From positions 372,001-436,000 of the forward strand of contig NZ_FNVX01000006.1 in NCBI RefSeq assembly GCF_900104585.1: DNA of 64,000 bases, written 5' to 3'. Each line of letters starts with the position of its first letter. The first letter of the stretch is position 1. The position numbers were made by a program, and so were the translations under genes. The notes below the pieces were generated by a model. The model worked only from the letters and a program-made list of their open reading frames with translations. It made no database searches and was not told where the DNA came from. This document shows, piece by piece, positions 51,898-61,800 of this stretch. The DNA comes from Bacteroides ihuae (GTDB lineage: Bacteria > Bacteroidota > Bacteroidia > Bacteroidales > Bacteroidaceae).

Positions 51898-53091
51898 TTA
51901 CTCAATTATGTCTTCCTTAAGAGCAGGGTTAGAATCTACACTTTGTTGTGGGAGAGGCAAAACATATGTTTCTCCTTTCATCTTAAGCTCTCTCCATCGT
52001 ACAAATTCTGCAGCCAATTCAACACGTCTTTCGTTTTCTAAAGACAATGACGAATTTCTAAAGCTTTGTAATTCAGTTAAGCGATTAGTATTTCCAGCTT
52101 CTGCAGAAATCAGATACATTTCGGCTAAACGAGAAACCATTAATTCTGCATCAGAATTTTCTCTCTTATATTTTGTGGTAAAAATATAGCCACTTCTACT
52201 AGCTGCTAAATCAAACTCATAAAAAACTCTACGCCTATCATTCTCTGAAATTAAAGAGGTTACTTCATCCGAAATAGCAAAACAGTTCCATGTCCTCGCA
52301 TCCCAACTCAAAATCCATCCCCATTCAGCATTACTATAGTCAGCTGATGCAGGAGTAGTAAAATTCATAATAAGTTCACTATCACGGCCTCCTTTAGGGT
52401 CATTTGACAACGAAAACTTACCTTCCTTTATCAGCGTTTCAGCCTCTATGCCTGCTTGCGAAATATTACCGTTTGCTCTATACGCTGCTGCCAATAAGGC
52501 TTGTGCAGCTTGACTAGTGGGAATGGTATTATCTCCTGAAAATAAAGGAGCGTGTTCTTTTGCGAACAACAAGTCTTCTATTATAAAATTCCAGATCTTT
52601 TTAGCACTAGATCTTTTAATACTACCTTGATCATAATTCTCGTCTATCAAAGGAACAGCACCATATAAATCAGTAAGGCGCATATAAGCAAGAGCTCTAC
52701 AATAACGTGCCTGAGCCTTTTGCGCATCAGAAGCTGAAGGAGCTTTAATAATAACATTAGCACGGCTTATCCCTGTATAGAAATATGGATATAAATATCC
52801 ATTTAAAATATCATTCGCAGGAACCTTATGTTCATATGCATATTGAACCTGAACCCATTGGAATTTCACCGGTTTTAAATCATCAGCCATGATATCAGAA
52901 AACATGATATTAAAATATCCGTATGACGATGGATTAACGGTACTAGCATAAAGACCATTCAGGAGCTTGTCAACATCAGATGAATTTAACTCCTGATTAG
53001 CGGATAAGGACATTTGAGAAGGTATATCCAACTCGTCTCCACAACTAGAAAATAGGAGTACTCCAAATAATAAGTATATAATCTTTTTCAT
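51898..53091 (-). CDS. SusD/RagB-family lipoprotein, silent partner
   Basis: 397 residues, short for SusD (often 450-600). A lipoprotein signal (IIYLLFGVLLFSSCGDELDI) is followed by SusD helices: DVDKLLNGLYASTVNP, RANVIIKAPSASDAQKAQAR, ALAYMRLTDLYGAVPLIDE, the TPR-like AAQALLAAAYRANGNI, and ENERRVELAAEFVRWRELKM near the C-terminus. It forms the surface lid for the SusC channel. It starts 14 bases after the left susC stop. With the segment in its present orientation no promoter drives this pair, so it should be silent. Confidence 0.9.
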   Translation of the reverse strand: MKKIIYLLFGVLLFSSCGDELDIPSQMSLSANQELNSSDVDKLLNGLYASTVNPSSYGYFNIMFSDIMADDLKPVKFQWVQVQYAYEHKVPANDILNGYLYPYFYTGISRANVIIKAPSASDAQKAQARYCRALAYMRLTDLYGAVPLIDENYDQGSIKRSSAKKIWNFIIEDLLFAKEHAPLFSGDNTIPTSQAAQALLAAAYRANGNISQAGIEAETLIKEGKFSLSNDPKGGRDSELIMNFTTPASADYSNAEWGWILSWDARTWNCFAISDEVTSLISENDRRRVFYEFDLAASRSGYIFTTKYKRENSDAELMVSRLAEMYLISAEAGNTNRLTELQSFRNSSLSLENERRVELAAEFVRWRELKMKGETYVLPLPQQSVDSNPALKEDIIE

Positions 53092-53105
53092 ATTTGTATC
53101 TTTAT

Positions 53106-55962
53106 TTAAAATGATAAGTTCACGCCAAACATAACACTCTTAGCATTAGGTATACCAGAAGCATCAACACCCGCTGTGACTTTATTATTATCTCTATCGG
53201 GATCAACATACTGAACCTCAGGATCTAGACCAGAATACTTAGTAAATGTGAACGGATTCCTCAATTGAACATAAGCTCTAAGTTCTTCAAAGAACGGAAC
53301 ATGAAATTTCTTAAAATTATATCCTAGAGTTATATCAGCTATACGGAAATAATCCGCATCTTCCAAAAAGCGAGAAGAGCGTTGAGTATTCCAAGAACTA
53401 ACATCTGTCCCTAAGTTTACACGAGGCACAGAAGTATTGGTATTAGTAGGAGTCCAACGGTCCATTATTTCAGTCAACATATTATCTGAGAAAGAAGGGT
53501 AACCAACTGCACCACCATTCATCTGACTTTCTTTGTACATTGCATATATTTTTTTACCCAAGGAATATTGAGTTTGCACATTTAAGTCAAAACCCTTATA
53601 CGTTAAACGAGTTCCTAAACCGCCATAAATAGGTGCTATACCGCCCTTGAATATTTGCTCGTCATCGCCATCGATAACTCCATCTTTATTTACATCTTCA
53701 TATAGCATATCTCCAGGGTTAACAATGTTAACAACGTTGCCATCTTGATCTTTATACTCTGTTTTCACTTGAGCAACTCCTAATGATTTTACGAGTTTAA
53801 ACGAGCCTAAAGATTTACCTTCCTGAACGACAGAAACAAATCCTGTTGTATAGTAAGTCTTAGTAGGGTCTCCCAAGCTTAAAACTTTATTATTATTATA
53901 AGAGAAGTTTCCATTTACACTCCAAGTAAAGTCTTTATCTCTAAAGATTTGCACATCTATATCTCCTTCTAAACCGCGGTTTCTTATTTTACCGGCATTA
54001 GACAACATAGACCGATAGCCAGTCTCTGTCGCAACGGGCAAACTATATAACAAGTCCTTAGTTGTTTTATTATAATAGTTCAAGCTTAAGTTGATGCGAT
54101 TATCTAAGAATGAGGCATCAGCACCAATATTTGTAGCCAAACCTTTTTCCCATGTCAATTTCTCATTAAACAATGTTGCAGCAGCAAGGCCAGGCTTTTC
54201 ATTATATTTATAATCATTTCCCGCAGCAAGAAGGTTCTGTCCTGAAGCATTTCCAATTCCTGATTGATTACCAGTCTGACCATAAGAGGCTCTAATCTTC
54301 AACATGTTTACAATATCTTTATTCCAAAAAGCTTCATTTGAAATAGTCCACCCACCAGAGACAGCAAAGAAAGTCCCCCATCTATTCTCTTTCAAAAATT
54401 TAGAAGACCCATCAGTACGAACAGAGATCATTAGATTATACTTATTATCCCAATTTAACTGCAGACGGCTAAAATAAGACTCCAAAGAGTTGGCAGTATA
54501 AGTAGCTTCCCCTCCCGTGATTTTGCCGGCTGACCCTAACCACGTAAGAGAAGTAGAAGGAAAATCTTGTCCTGACATGTTAGACTCTTCCTCTTCAAAT
54601 TTCTGAAATGAATGTCCAGCCAATACTGTGTAAAAAAGTTTATCCCAAATATTGTTAGTATAAGTCAAGGTATTTTCTACAATATAATCCGGATGATTTT
54701 CTGTTAAGTAATAGCCATAACCAGTAGGACTGCCATTGCCATCCTCTCCACGTTTCGAGTCAGCAGAATCATAACGTTTCTTTCTACGAGTTGCAATGTC
54801 ACCACTTGCAGAAGCGTGCCATATTAAACCGGGAATAATTGTCCAATCAAAATACGCAGAACCTCCCAATTTATAATATTTATCAGTCAATTCACGCTCA
54901 AAAGCCCATAACGGATTTATAAATGTACCTCTGTATGGTTTACCATCATCACCGTATGCAGGAGCATCTGGGCGAGCATTTGCAGCAGCACTCCAAGGAG
55001 AATAAACACTATTATCTTCATCCAATGGAACTGCAGAAGAAGAAGAAAAATAAGTTTTAACTCCAACTTTAAAGTTATCAGTAACTTTGTGATCAAGATT
55101 CAATTTAAGACTTCCTCGCGTATAACTATCCTTCTTCACAACACCTTCTTGATCAAAATAAGAGGCTCCTAAGTAGAACTTCGTTTTAGCACTACCTCCT
55201 GAGATCCCAAGCTGATAATTCTGCAAAAGAGCATTTTTATTTCTTATCTGATCGTACCAATCTGTACCAGTCTCAGTCAATGGTGTAAATGGAGTCAACG
55301 TAGATGCATCTTTAGGAGAAGATTGATACCCACTCGCAATATCGTCAACATAATTCTGCCTAGCTTCATCCATTATCAATTTGTACTGAGAAGCATTTAG
55401 CATTTTTGGTGTTTTAACTGGATTTCTCCAACCAGTACTAATGCTCAAGCTCACTCTTGTTTTTTGATCAAATTTACCTGATTTAGTCGTGATCAATATA
55501 ACACCATTTGACGCCCTTGAACCATATATCGCTGTTGATGCTGCATCTTTAAGAACGTCAACACTTTCTATATCATTAGGAGAGATAGAAGAGAAAGGAG
55601 CACCAGGTACACCATCAATAACATACAAGACATCGTTAGAAGCATTTAGAGAACCGTTGCCACGAAGACTGACCTGAGTTTCATCTCCAGCACGGCCGGA
55701 AGTACTAACAATTTGCAACCCACTAACTTTGCCTTGCAATGCCTGACTTACGTTTGAGACTGGTATCTGGGCTATTTCTTCAGACTTAACAGAAGAGATA
55801 GCTCCTGTCAATTCGGATTTCTTGACCGTTCCATAACCAATAACAACAACCTCGTCAATAAGCTCAGCATCAGCTTTCAGCACCACTTTCACACTAGGCT
55901 TAATCGTGATTTCTTGTGATTGCATACCAATATACGAAATCTGCAAAGTCTTTGCAGAACTT
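53106..55962 (-). CDS. SusC/RagA-family TonB-dependent receptor, silent (promoterless, no start codon region)
   Basis: The frame is open for 946 codons from a TTG at 55946 and encodes the end of the carboxypeptidase-like domain (LQISYIGMQSQEITIKPSVK), DEVVVIGYGTVKKSEL, the plug (LQGKVSGLQIVSTSGRAGDE, DVLKDAASTAIYGSRASNGV) and a full barrel ending SIPNAKSVMFGVNLSF-like (GIPNAKSVMFGVNLSF). There is no signal peptide, no ATG and no promoter: it begins inside the inverted repeat 55864-55962, and the sequence just upstream holds a stop and then a terminator. Inversion of the segment to its right would supply signal peptide and start, giving about 1018 residues. The barrel has no frame break, so it is a silent cassette, not a decayed gene. 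Confidence 0.88.
55864..55962. repeat. Inverted repeat, left copy (recombination site)
   Basis: 99 bases matching 59085-59183 in inverse orientation at 95 of 99 positions without gaps, with a 62-base perfect core (55889-55950). The core encodes LQISYIGMQSQEITIKPSV in both susC genes in the same frame, so crossing over keeps the reading frame. Confidence 0.92.
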
Positions 55963-56023
55963 ATGCTAAGTGAAAAACTATTAATGCTGTCTGTTCATCG
56001 ATTGAGTCTGTATTTGTTTTGAA

Positions 56024-56083
56024 AAATAGTGTCACTAACCTTTAGATAGGCTGAATTAATTTATCTAAAAGTTAGCACTATTT
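56024..56083 (-). terminator. Terminator between recombinase gene and silent susC
   Basis: AAATAGTG (56024-56031) pairs with CACTATTT (56076-56083), continued by CTAAC/GTTAG and TTTAGATA/TATCTAAA, with a 3-base bulge, followed on the minus strand by TTTTT. It should stop recombinase transcription from entering the silent receptor. Confidence 0.7.
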
Positions 56084-56097
56084 GCATACAATGATTG

Positions 56098-57299
56098 CTA
56101 TAGAGAAATATTCTCTGAGTAAATCCTTTTGTTGCATACATTCTGAGTACATTTTTCCAAATCACGAATGAGGGTCATATCCATTATATCAGTATAAACT
56201 TGTGTCGTTTTAATACTCTTATGACCTAACAATTTCTGCACAGTGGTAATATTTACGCCATTATATATTAATAAGGTAGCATTTGTATGACGGAAGCAAT
56301 GAAAAGATATATGTTTTGAGATTCCGGATAACTTTGATATTTTTGCAAGTTCTTTATTGATATTAGAATTGTCGCGGAGTTTAAAAAACAAAGATAAGTC
56401 GTCCTTGTATTTTTCTAGAATAGAGATAGCCTTACCATCAAAGAGCAAATAAAGAGGTAAACGTACTTCTGTTTTGGTTTTCACTGATTTGTACATTAGC
56501 CAAACTTCTTTGTTTATGAATATAAAGTTATCAGGCTCTAAGCTTACAAAATCAGAATATCGTAATCCAGCATAGCAACAAAAGAGGAATGCATCTAATG
56601 TTGTTTTTAGCTTCATATTATTTCCTGTTAATCGGAGTTTTTCTAGAAGTTCTAGTTCATCCGGGGCTAAATGGGTATGAGCATTCTCTGTTGTTTTTAT
56701 CTTATATTTTCTGAATGCATACTGCTGGATATCCATATATTCTTTGTTTATAGCTACGTTTACATAGCGTTTCAAATGTTTCATGTGTTTTGCGATAGTA
56801 TTTATATGATAGCCTTTTGAACGTAGATGTGATTCAAATAAAGATATAAATTCAAACGTTAAATCAGAGAAAAATATTTTTTTTTATACTGACTCAGTAA
56901 TTGATAAGTAGAAAGATGGTTTTTCTTAGTGCTTTCATTAAGAGGTGATTTTGCAATTTCATCTTTTAAAAATGGAAGAAAAGATCTGTCTTCTTTCTGT
57001 GTTGTTAGTGCTTCTTTTAACGTATCCAATGTTATGACCTTACCTTGTTGCCATAAACTCAACTCTTCTTTTTCAATTAAGGCAATGCATTCATAGAGCA
57101 TCCTATTTAAAGCTTCTGCATTAGGATGATTCTTAATTACTTGCTTTTTATTATCCCATTGCATTGGCGTAAGATAGATTTTAGTTGAGAAATACTTTCT
57201 TCTTTTATTTAGATAAGCTTCTACTTGCACTACAGCCGTTCCTCTCTCGTTAAGGCTTTGCTTTCTATTAAAAACCAAGTTATAGATAATTTTGTCCAT
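56098..57299 (-). CDS. Tyrosine recombinase (site-specific invertase), split by a -1 frameshift at a 9-A tract
   Basis: Two frames form one enzyme. Codons 1-146 (57299-56859) give the SAM-like/Arm N-terminal part (YNLVFNRKQSLNERGTAVVQ, KYFSTKIYLTPMQWDNKKQV). The second frame (open from 56883 to 56098) gives FFSDLTFEFISLFESHLRSK and the catalytic domain with all expected residues: AGLRYSDF (Arg I), HCFRHTNATLL (HxxR), LGHKSIKTTQVYTDI (His and the Tyr nucleophile). Nine T's on the plus strand (56877-56885) cause the shift; a tenth, or a -1 slip on A_AAA_AAA, gives ~400 residues, the usual size. It lies between the inverted repeats, so it is the likely invertase. It could also be an inactive allele or a sequencing miscount. 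Confidence 0.85.
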
Positions 57300-57406
57300 T
57301 TTTTAAATAAATAAGTTAATTACTGAAGGAAATTGTGCTCAAAATAGAACTACATAGAATTTTTTGGGCAACTAAAGGCCTCTGAATACTCCACGCTATG
57401 CTAATG

Positions 57407-57414
57407 CAAAGGTA
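57407..57414 (-). promoter_or_regulatory. -7 box of the recombinase gene
   Basis: TACCTTTG on the minus strand, about 108 bases before the ATG at 57299. No clear -33 box, but the left copy of the 59-base repeat starts 15 bases behind it. Confidence 0.4.
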
Positions 57415-57428
57415 ATTGTTTTATGGGA

Positions 57429-57487
57429 TTAGTAGCACTATATACTCTCTGATACATACTGGAGCGATATAATATCAACTAAAAAAG
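57429..57487. repeat. Direct repeat flanking the HU-like gene, left copy
   Basis: Shares most positions with 58231-58287. Conserved parts are the TTAsTAsCACyATAT start, TCTrATACAT in the middle and the AACTAAAAAAnG end. It lies just behind the recombinase -7 box. Confidence 0.55.
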
Positions 57488-57524
57488 ATTTATTATGTAT
57501 ATCCCGACCCTGTTTGTATCTCTT

Positions 57525-57556
57525 CTTGCTATTCTCTTAATCTTTTCTTATTTTTG
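57525..57556 (+). promoter_or_regulatory. Promoter of the HU-like gene
   Basis: CTTG (57525-57528), a 20-base spacer and TATTTTTG (57549-57556). The leader of ~165 bases contains the GGGTGT repeats. Confidence 0.55.
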
Positions 57557-57571
57557 CATTGCTTTTCAATG

Positions 57572-57649
57572 CACTGACACCCGGGTGTTGAGCTGTTCTA
57601 TATCCGGGTGTAAATGATCTTGATATGGGGGTGTCAGTGAGTTGATCTT
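57572..57649. repeat. Three GGGTGT units at exact 23-base spacing
   Basis: CCGGGTGT at 57581, CCGGGTGT at 57604 and GGGGGTGT at 57627, each followed by 15 bases of variable sequence. The first is part of a perfect 12-base palindrome ACACCCGGGTGT (57577-57588). CACTGACACCC (57572-57582) and GGGTGTCAGTG (57629-57639) are also an inverted pair. They lie in the leader of the HU-like gene. Confidence 0.7.
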
Positions 57650-57729
57650 CCTATCTTAGTAAATTGACAAGAGGAGATGTATTTGCTTTAAGACAGCTTT
57701 GATACGGGAACTCAATAAAAATAAGATGT

Positions 57730-58179
57730 ATGCCTATTAATTATGTTGTAAGAAAGAAAATTGATAAATCAGGAAAAGAACCGAAAGTGTTGTATTATGC
57801 TGCTCCTAAAGCGTTACAAAAGGCTGCTGCTACTTCTCTCAAGATAGCCAATAAAATGGCTGAGAGGAGTGCGCTGACGAATGGGGATGCTTTGTCGGTG
57901 TTGACACAACTGCCTGATGTGATTGCTTCGTTGCTCCAAGACGGACAAAACGTAACGATTAAAGGGTTGGGTACTTTCTATGCGGGCATCAGCAGTGAAG
58001 GGGTAGAAACTCCTGAAGAGTGTACGGCGAAGAAGGTTTGGGTTACCCGTATTTGCTTCAAGGCTGATGCTAATTTTGCAAACAGTGTAAAGAGTGCAGA
58101 GTTTGTGAGCATGGAACGAAAATTCAATAAAAGTGCCGGAGTGAAAGCTGAAGAAGGGAAGAAGAAAAAATCTATCTGA
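57730..58179 (+). CDS. HU-like DNA-binding protein (Bacteroidetes HU-HIG type)
   Basis: 149 residues. The core has the HU pattern NKMAERSALTNGDALSVLTQ, DVIASLLQDGQNVTIKGLGT and FYAGISSEGVETPEEC, with an added N-terminal stretch (MPINYVVRKKIDKSGKEPKV) and a Lys-rich tail (KAEEGKKKKSI). Bends DNA or helps assemble nucleoprotein complexes. It lies inside the invertible segment beside the recombinase, divergent from it, so it may be a helper of the inversion; that is an inference. Confidence 0.85.
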   Translation: MPINYVVRKKIDKSGKEPKVLYYAAPKALQKAAATSLKIANKMAERSALTNGDALSVLTQLPDVIASLLQDGQNVTIKGLGTFYAGISSEGVETPEECTAKKVWVTRICFKADANFANSVKSAEFVSMERKFNKSAGVKAEEGKKKKSI

Positions 58180-58797
58180 CGACAAAATCTATGATATGTT
58201 GGGAATCACAAAGGTGATTGTTGTATAGAATTACTACCACCATATCGTTTCTAATACATGTTGTAGAGATATATTAACTAAAAAAAGTCATAGAATATTT
58301 GCTTTATAAGTATAATCTTTCATCTAGCTTTTAAGCTATCTATATAACTTTATTGCCATAAGAATATCCAAGAATAGCATTTCTAAATGTTTAAAAACTG
58401 TATCCGCCAGAATTAATACTAAAGGAAAGAAAGAATAAGATAATTACCTTGATATTCTGCTCCTTGAAGACTCCTTTTTTGAAGTTAATTCGTTAAATGA
58501 TTTGCTAAAATTACACTTATTTGAATTCTATCCCACCTAAATTTTCAATTCCGCTCACTTTGTATGACTTATTGTCGTGCAAAGTAAGTGAGATAAATGT
58601 ATCAAATATCTATAATTTAAGCTTTGGGGCTTACTTTGTGATATCACCTAGATTATAATCTGATTTTTTATTAGACAATATGATAGTTTGTTTTCCTAAA
58701 ATTTCCGTTTTTTTAATTTCATTTGATGTTATAAAGCATATAAGTGGATTCTTTATTTAACAAATAGTCAGACAATTAAGCTTTTATTTGAAAAGCA
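58180..58797. other. Long upstream region of the active susC
   Basis: No gene. It holds the right copy of the 59-base repeat (58231-58287) and three copies of a CTyACTTTG motif: 58554-58562, the inverse CAAAGTAAG at 58580-58588, and 58630-58638. These may be regulator sites for the promoter that follows. Confidence 0.45.
58231..58287. repeat. Direct repeat flanking the HU-like gene, right copy
   Basis: Partner of 57429-57487, same orientation, with a 3-base gap near the AACTAAAAAAnG end. The two copies bracket the HU gene as an ~800-base unit. Confidence 0.55.
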
Positions 58798-58828
58798 CTT
58801 GTTTTTTCATATAAAATTAATAAATTTG
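58798..58828 (+). promoter_or_regulatory. Invertible promoter of the expressed susC
   Basis: CTTG (58798-58801), a 19-base spacer and TAAATTTG (58821-58828), giving a ~50-base leader before the ATG at 58885. It lies inside the invertible segment, so inversion would point it at the left susC. Confidence 0.7.
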
Positions 58829-58884
58829 CATTTTGTTAGAGTAAAGAAACAATTAATGTAAGGTTAAATTTTAAGAGAGAATTT

Positions 58885-61800
58885 ATGAAAAGAAAACTAA
58901 TGCTGTTATTGACCTGCCTTTTTGTAGGTATAGGTCTGGTAACTGCTCAAACTCAAAAAGTAACGGGCGTTGTTACTTCTGAGGAAGACGGTCTACCAAT
59001 TGTAGGTGCCTCTATTTTGGTGAAAGGTACTACTGTAGGTACTATTACTGACGTAGATGGTCATTTTACTTTGTCTAACATACCAAGTTCTGCAAGGACT
59101 TTGCAGATTTCGTATATTGGTATGCAATCACAAGAAATCACGATTAAGCCTAGTGTGAGAGTTGTGTTGAAAGCTGATGCTGAATTATTGGATGAAGTTG
59201 TCGTAGTTGCTTACGGTACGCAAAGTGCACGTACGATTACAGCTTCTGTTTCGTCTGTGAAAGCTAGTGCTTTAAAGGATGTTCCAAGTGTGAGTTTTGA
59301 CCAGATGCTTCAAGGACGTGCTTCCGGAGTAAGCATTACAACGCCTTCAGCAGGTGTAGGACAAGCACCAATTGTGCGAGTGCGTGGTGTGAATTCTATT
59401 ACTTCAGGCACATCGCCTTTATATGTAGTAGATGGTGTGCCTATTCAATCGGGTAATATGTCCTATTTGGCAAATGTAAATGCCTTGGCTGATATCAATC
59501 CAGCGGATATTGTATCAATGGATGTATTGAAAGATGCCGCTGCCGCTGCACTTTATGGTTCTAGAGCAGCAAACGGTGTTATCATCATCACTACCAAGCA
59601 AGGTCAAAGTGGCAAAACAAAGGTTACTTATGATGGCTTTGTTGGCTTTTCTAATGCCACAGGCTTTTATGACATGATGAATGCACAGGAATATACTGAT
59701 TTTAAAAATATGGCAGTTAAGAACCGTTATGGAACGGACGAAAGGTCACTAACTAACGGATATGTATCTCCTTATGGCAGTAAAGCTTTCAATCTTATGA
59801 AAGATTCTCAAGGTAATACTATTGATACAAGTTGGAAAGATGCTGCTTTCCAGAATGGTTTTTCTCAGAGTCATTCTGCTTCTATTAGTGGCGGTTCAGA
59901 CAAGACTCAATTCTATTTATCAGGTAACTATACCACTCAAGATGGTATTGTTAAAGGTGATAAATATGATCGCTTAGGAGTAAAGGCAAACATCAATACG
60001 ACTGTAACTCAATGGTTGAAGATAGGAATGAATTCGAATCTTTCAACAGGAACAACTTCTTATGTTGATGCAGCTCGTAGAGGCTCAAACTTTTCTGTAG
60101 GAGGTTTTCCACGTTTAGCATTGATTAATGCTCCCAATATACCTATGTATAATGAAGATGGCACACCATACTATCAAACTAAAGGATTAGGATATGGAGG
60201 GAATACAGTGTTTAGCACTTTTTCTAATCCAGCGGCTATTCTATCTTTAGGTAATGGGTTAAGTAGTGACATGATGCATTTTGTTGGGTCTTTTTACGCC
60301 GAAGCCACTCCTGTAAAGGGACTTGTTTTAAAAACTCAATATGGCATTGATTATGCACGATTGGAAGATCAACGTTTTTGGTCTCCGCTTCACGGAGATG
60401 GTGTTAATAGTAATGGTCTGGCAAACGCATATAATACGAAGAATAACAAATGGACGTGGACCAATACCGCTACATACAATTTCTCTCTAGGAGACCACAA
60501 TTTCAATGTTCTAGCGGGTATGGAGGCATCTGAAACAGACTATTCACTTTGGACAGCTCAGCGTAAAGATCTTCAAGATACTAAATTCACTGAATTCCAA
60601 GGACCTTTTGGCTCAGCTACAGCAGACGGTGATTTGAGTAAAAATTCAATGGCTTCTTATTTTGGTCGTATTAACTATGATTTCGCCTACAAATACATGT
60701 TATCATTGAATTATCGTCGCGATGGTTATTCGGCATTAAGTAAGAAGAATCGATGGGGTGATTTTGGAGGAGTATCGGCTGCTTGGCGGGTTTCTGAAGA
60801 AGCTTTTTTTGAACCACTTAAATCTGTTGTAAATGACTTTAAAGTGAAAGGAAGCTTTGGTGTTGTTGGAAATACAGGCATTAGTGATTATGCCTCAAAA
60901 TCTTACTATTCAAGTTATAATTATGGTACAAGTGGCACCTATGGCTTAGCTCAAATAGCTGATCCCAACCTAAAATGGGAATCCTCTGCAAAATATGATG
61001 CAGGATTTAGTGCACAACTATTTGATAGAATTAATGTTGATTTTGACTACTACTACACAAAATCTTCTGATTTGATTCTTGATGTACCTCAAGCTCCTTC
61101 AAAGGGAATTCCAGATGGAGTAATTACGACCAATGCTGGCAAAATGCAAAATAGTGGTATTGAATTTACTATATCCGCAGATGTGATTAAAACGAAAGAC
61201 TTTACATGGGATACAAGTTTCAATATAACAACAAATAAAAATAAAATTCTTTCTTTAGCAGAGGGAGTTGATAATATTATTGCAGGCGACGATGGTGGTC
61301 TCGAGCAGACTAATATAACAGTGCCTGGAAAGTCTATCGGACAGTTATATCTCTATCCGACTGCTGGAATAGATCCAGAAAGTGGACGTAGAGTTTTTAT
61401 TGGATCAAAAGGCGAACGAACTCTTTTCAAGTATGAAGAAGGAGATTGGTTTACAGAAGACGGCAAAGCTTTCACTGGTGATTTTACTCCTGTTATTTGT
61501 GGTGGTACCACCCCAACTTGGTATGGTGGTTGGAGCAACAATTTTAAGTATAAAGGTATTGATTTATCCGTATTCTTTCAATTTTCTGGTGGAAACAAAA
61601 TTTACAATGGCACAAGAGCAAGTACTAGTGATATGCGTTATTGGAACGATTCTAAAGATGTGCTAAAGAAATATTGGACACCAGAGCGTAAAAATGCGTC
61701 ATACGCTTTACCTATTTATGGAGATAATTATTCAAATGGATCCGCAATGGCTTTCACTGATTGGGTTGAAAAAGGAGATTATTTACGTTTGAAGAATATA

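Noticed and set aside
53106-55962. Left susC as a decayed pseudogene lacking its 5' end
   Set aside because: The 946 codons have no stop or frameshift, and the break falls exactly in a high-identity inverted repeat shared with the active gene, so a silent cassette is the better reading.
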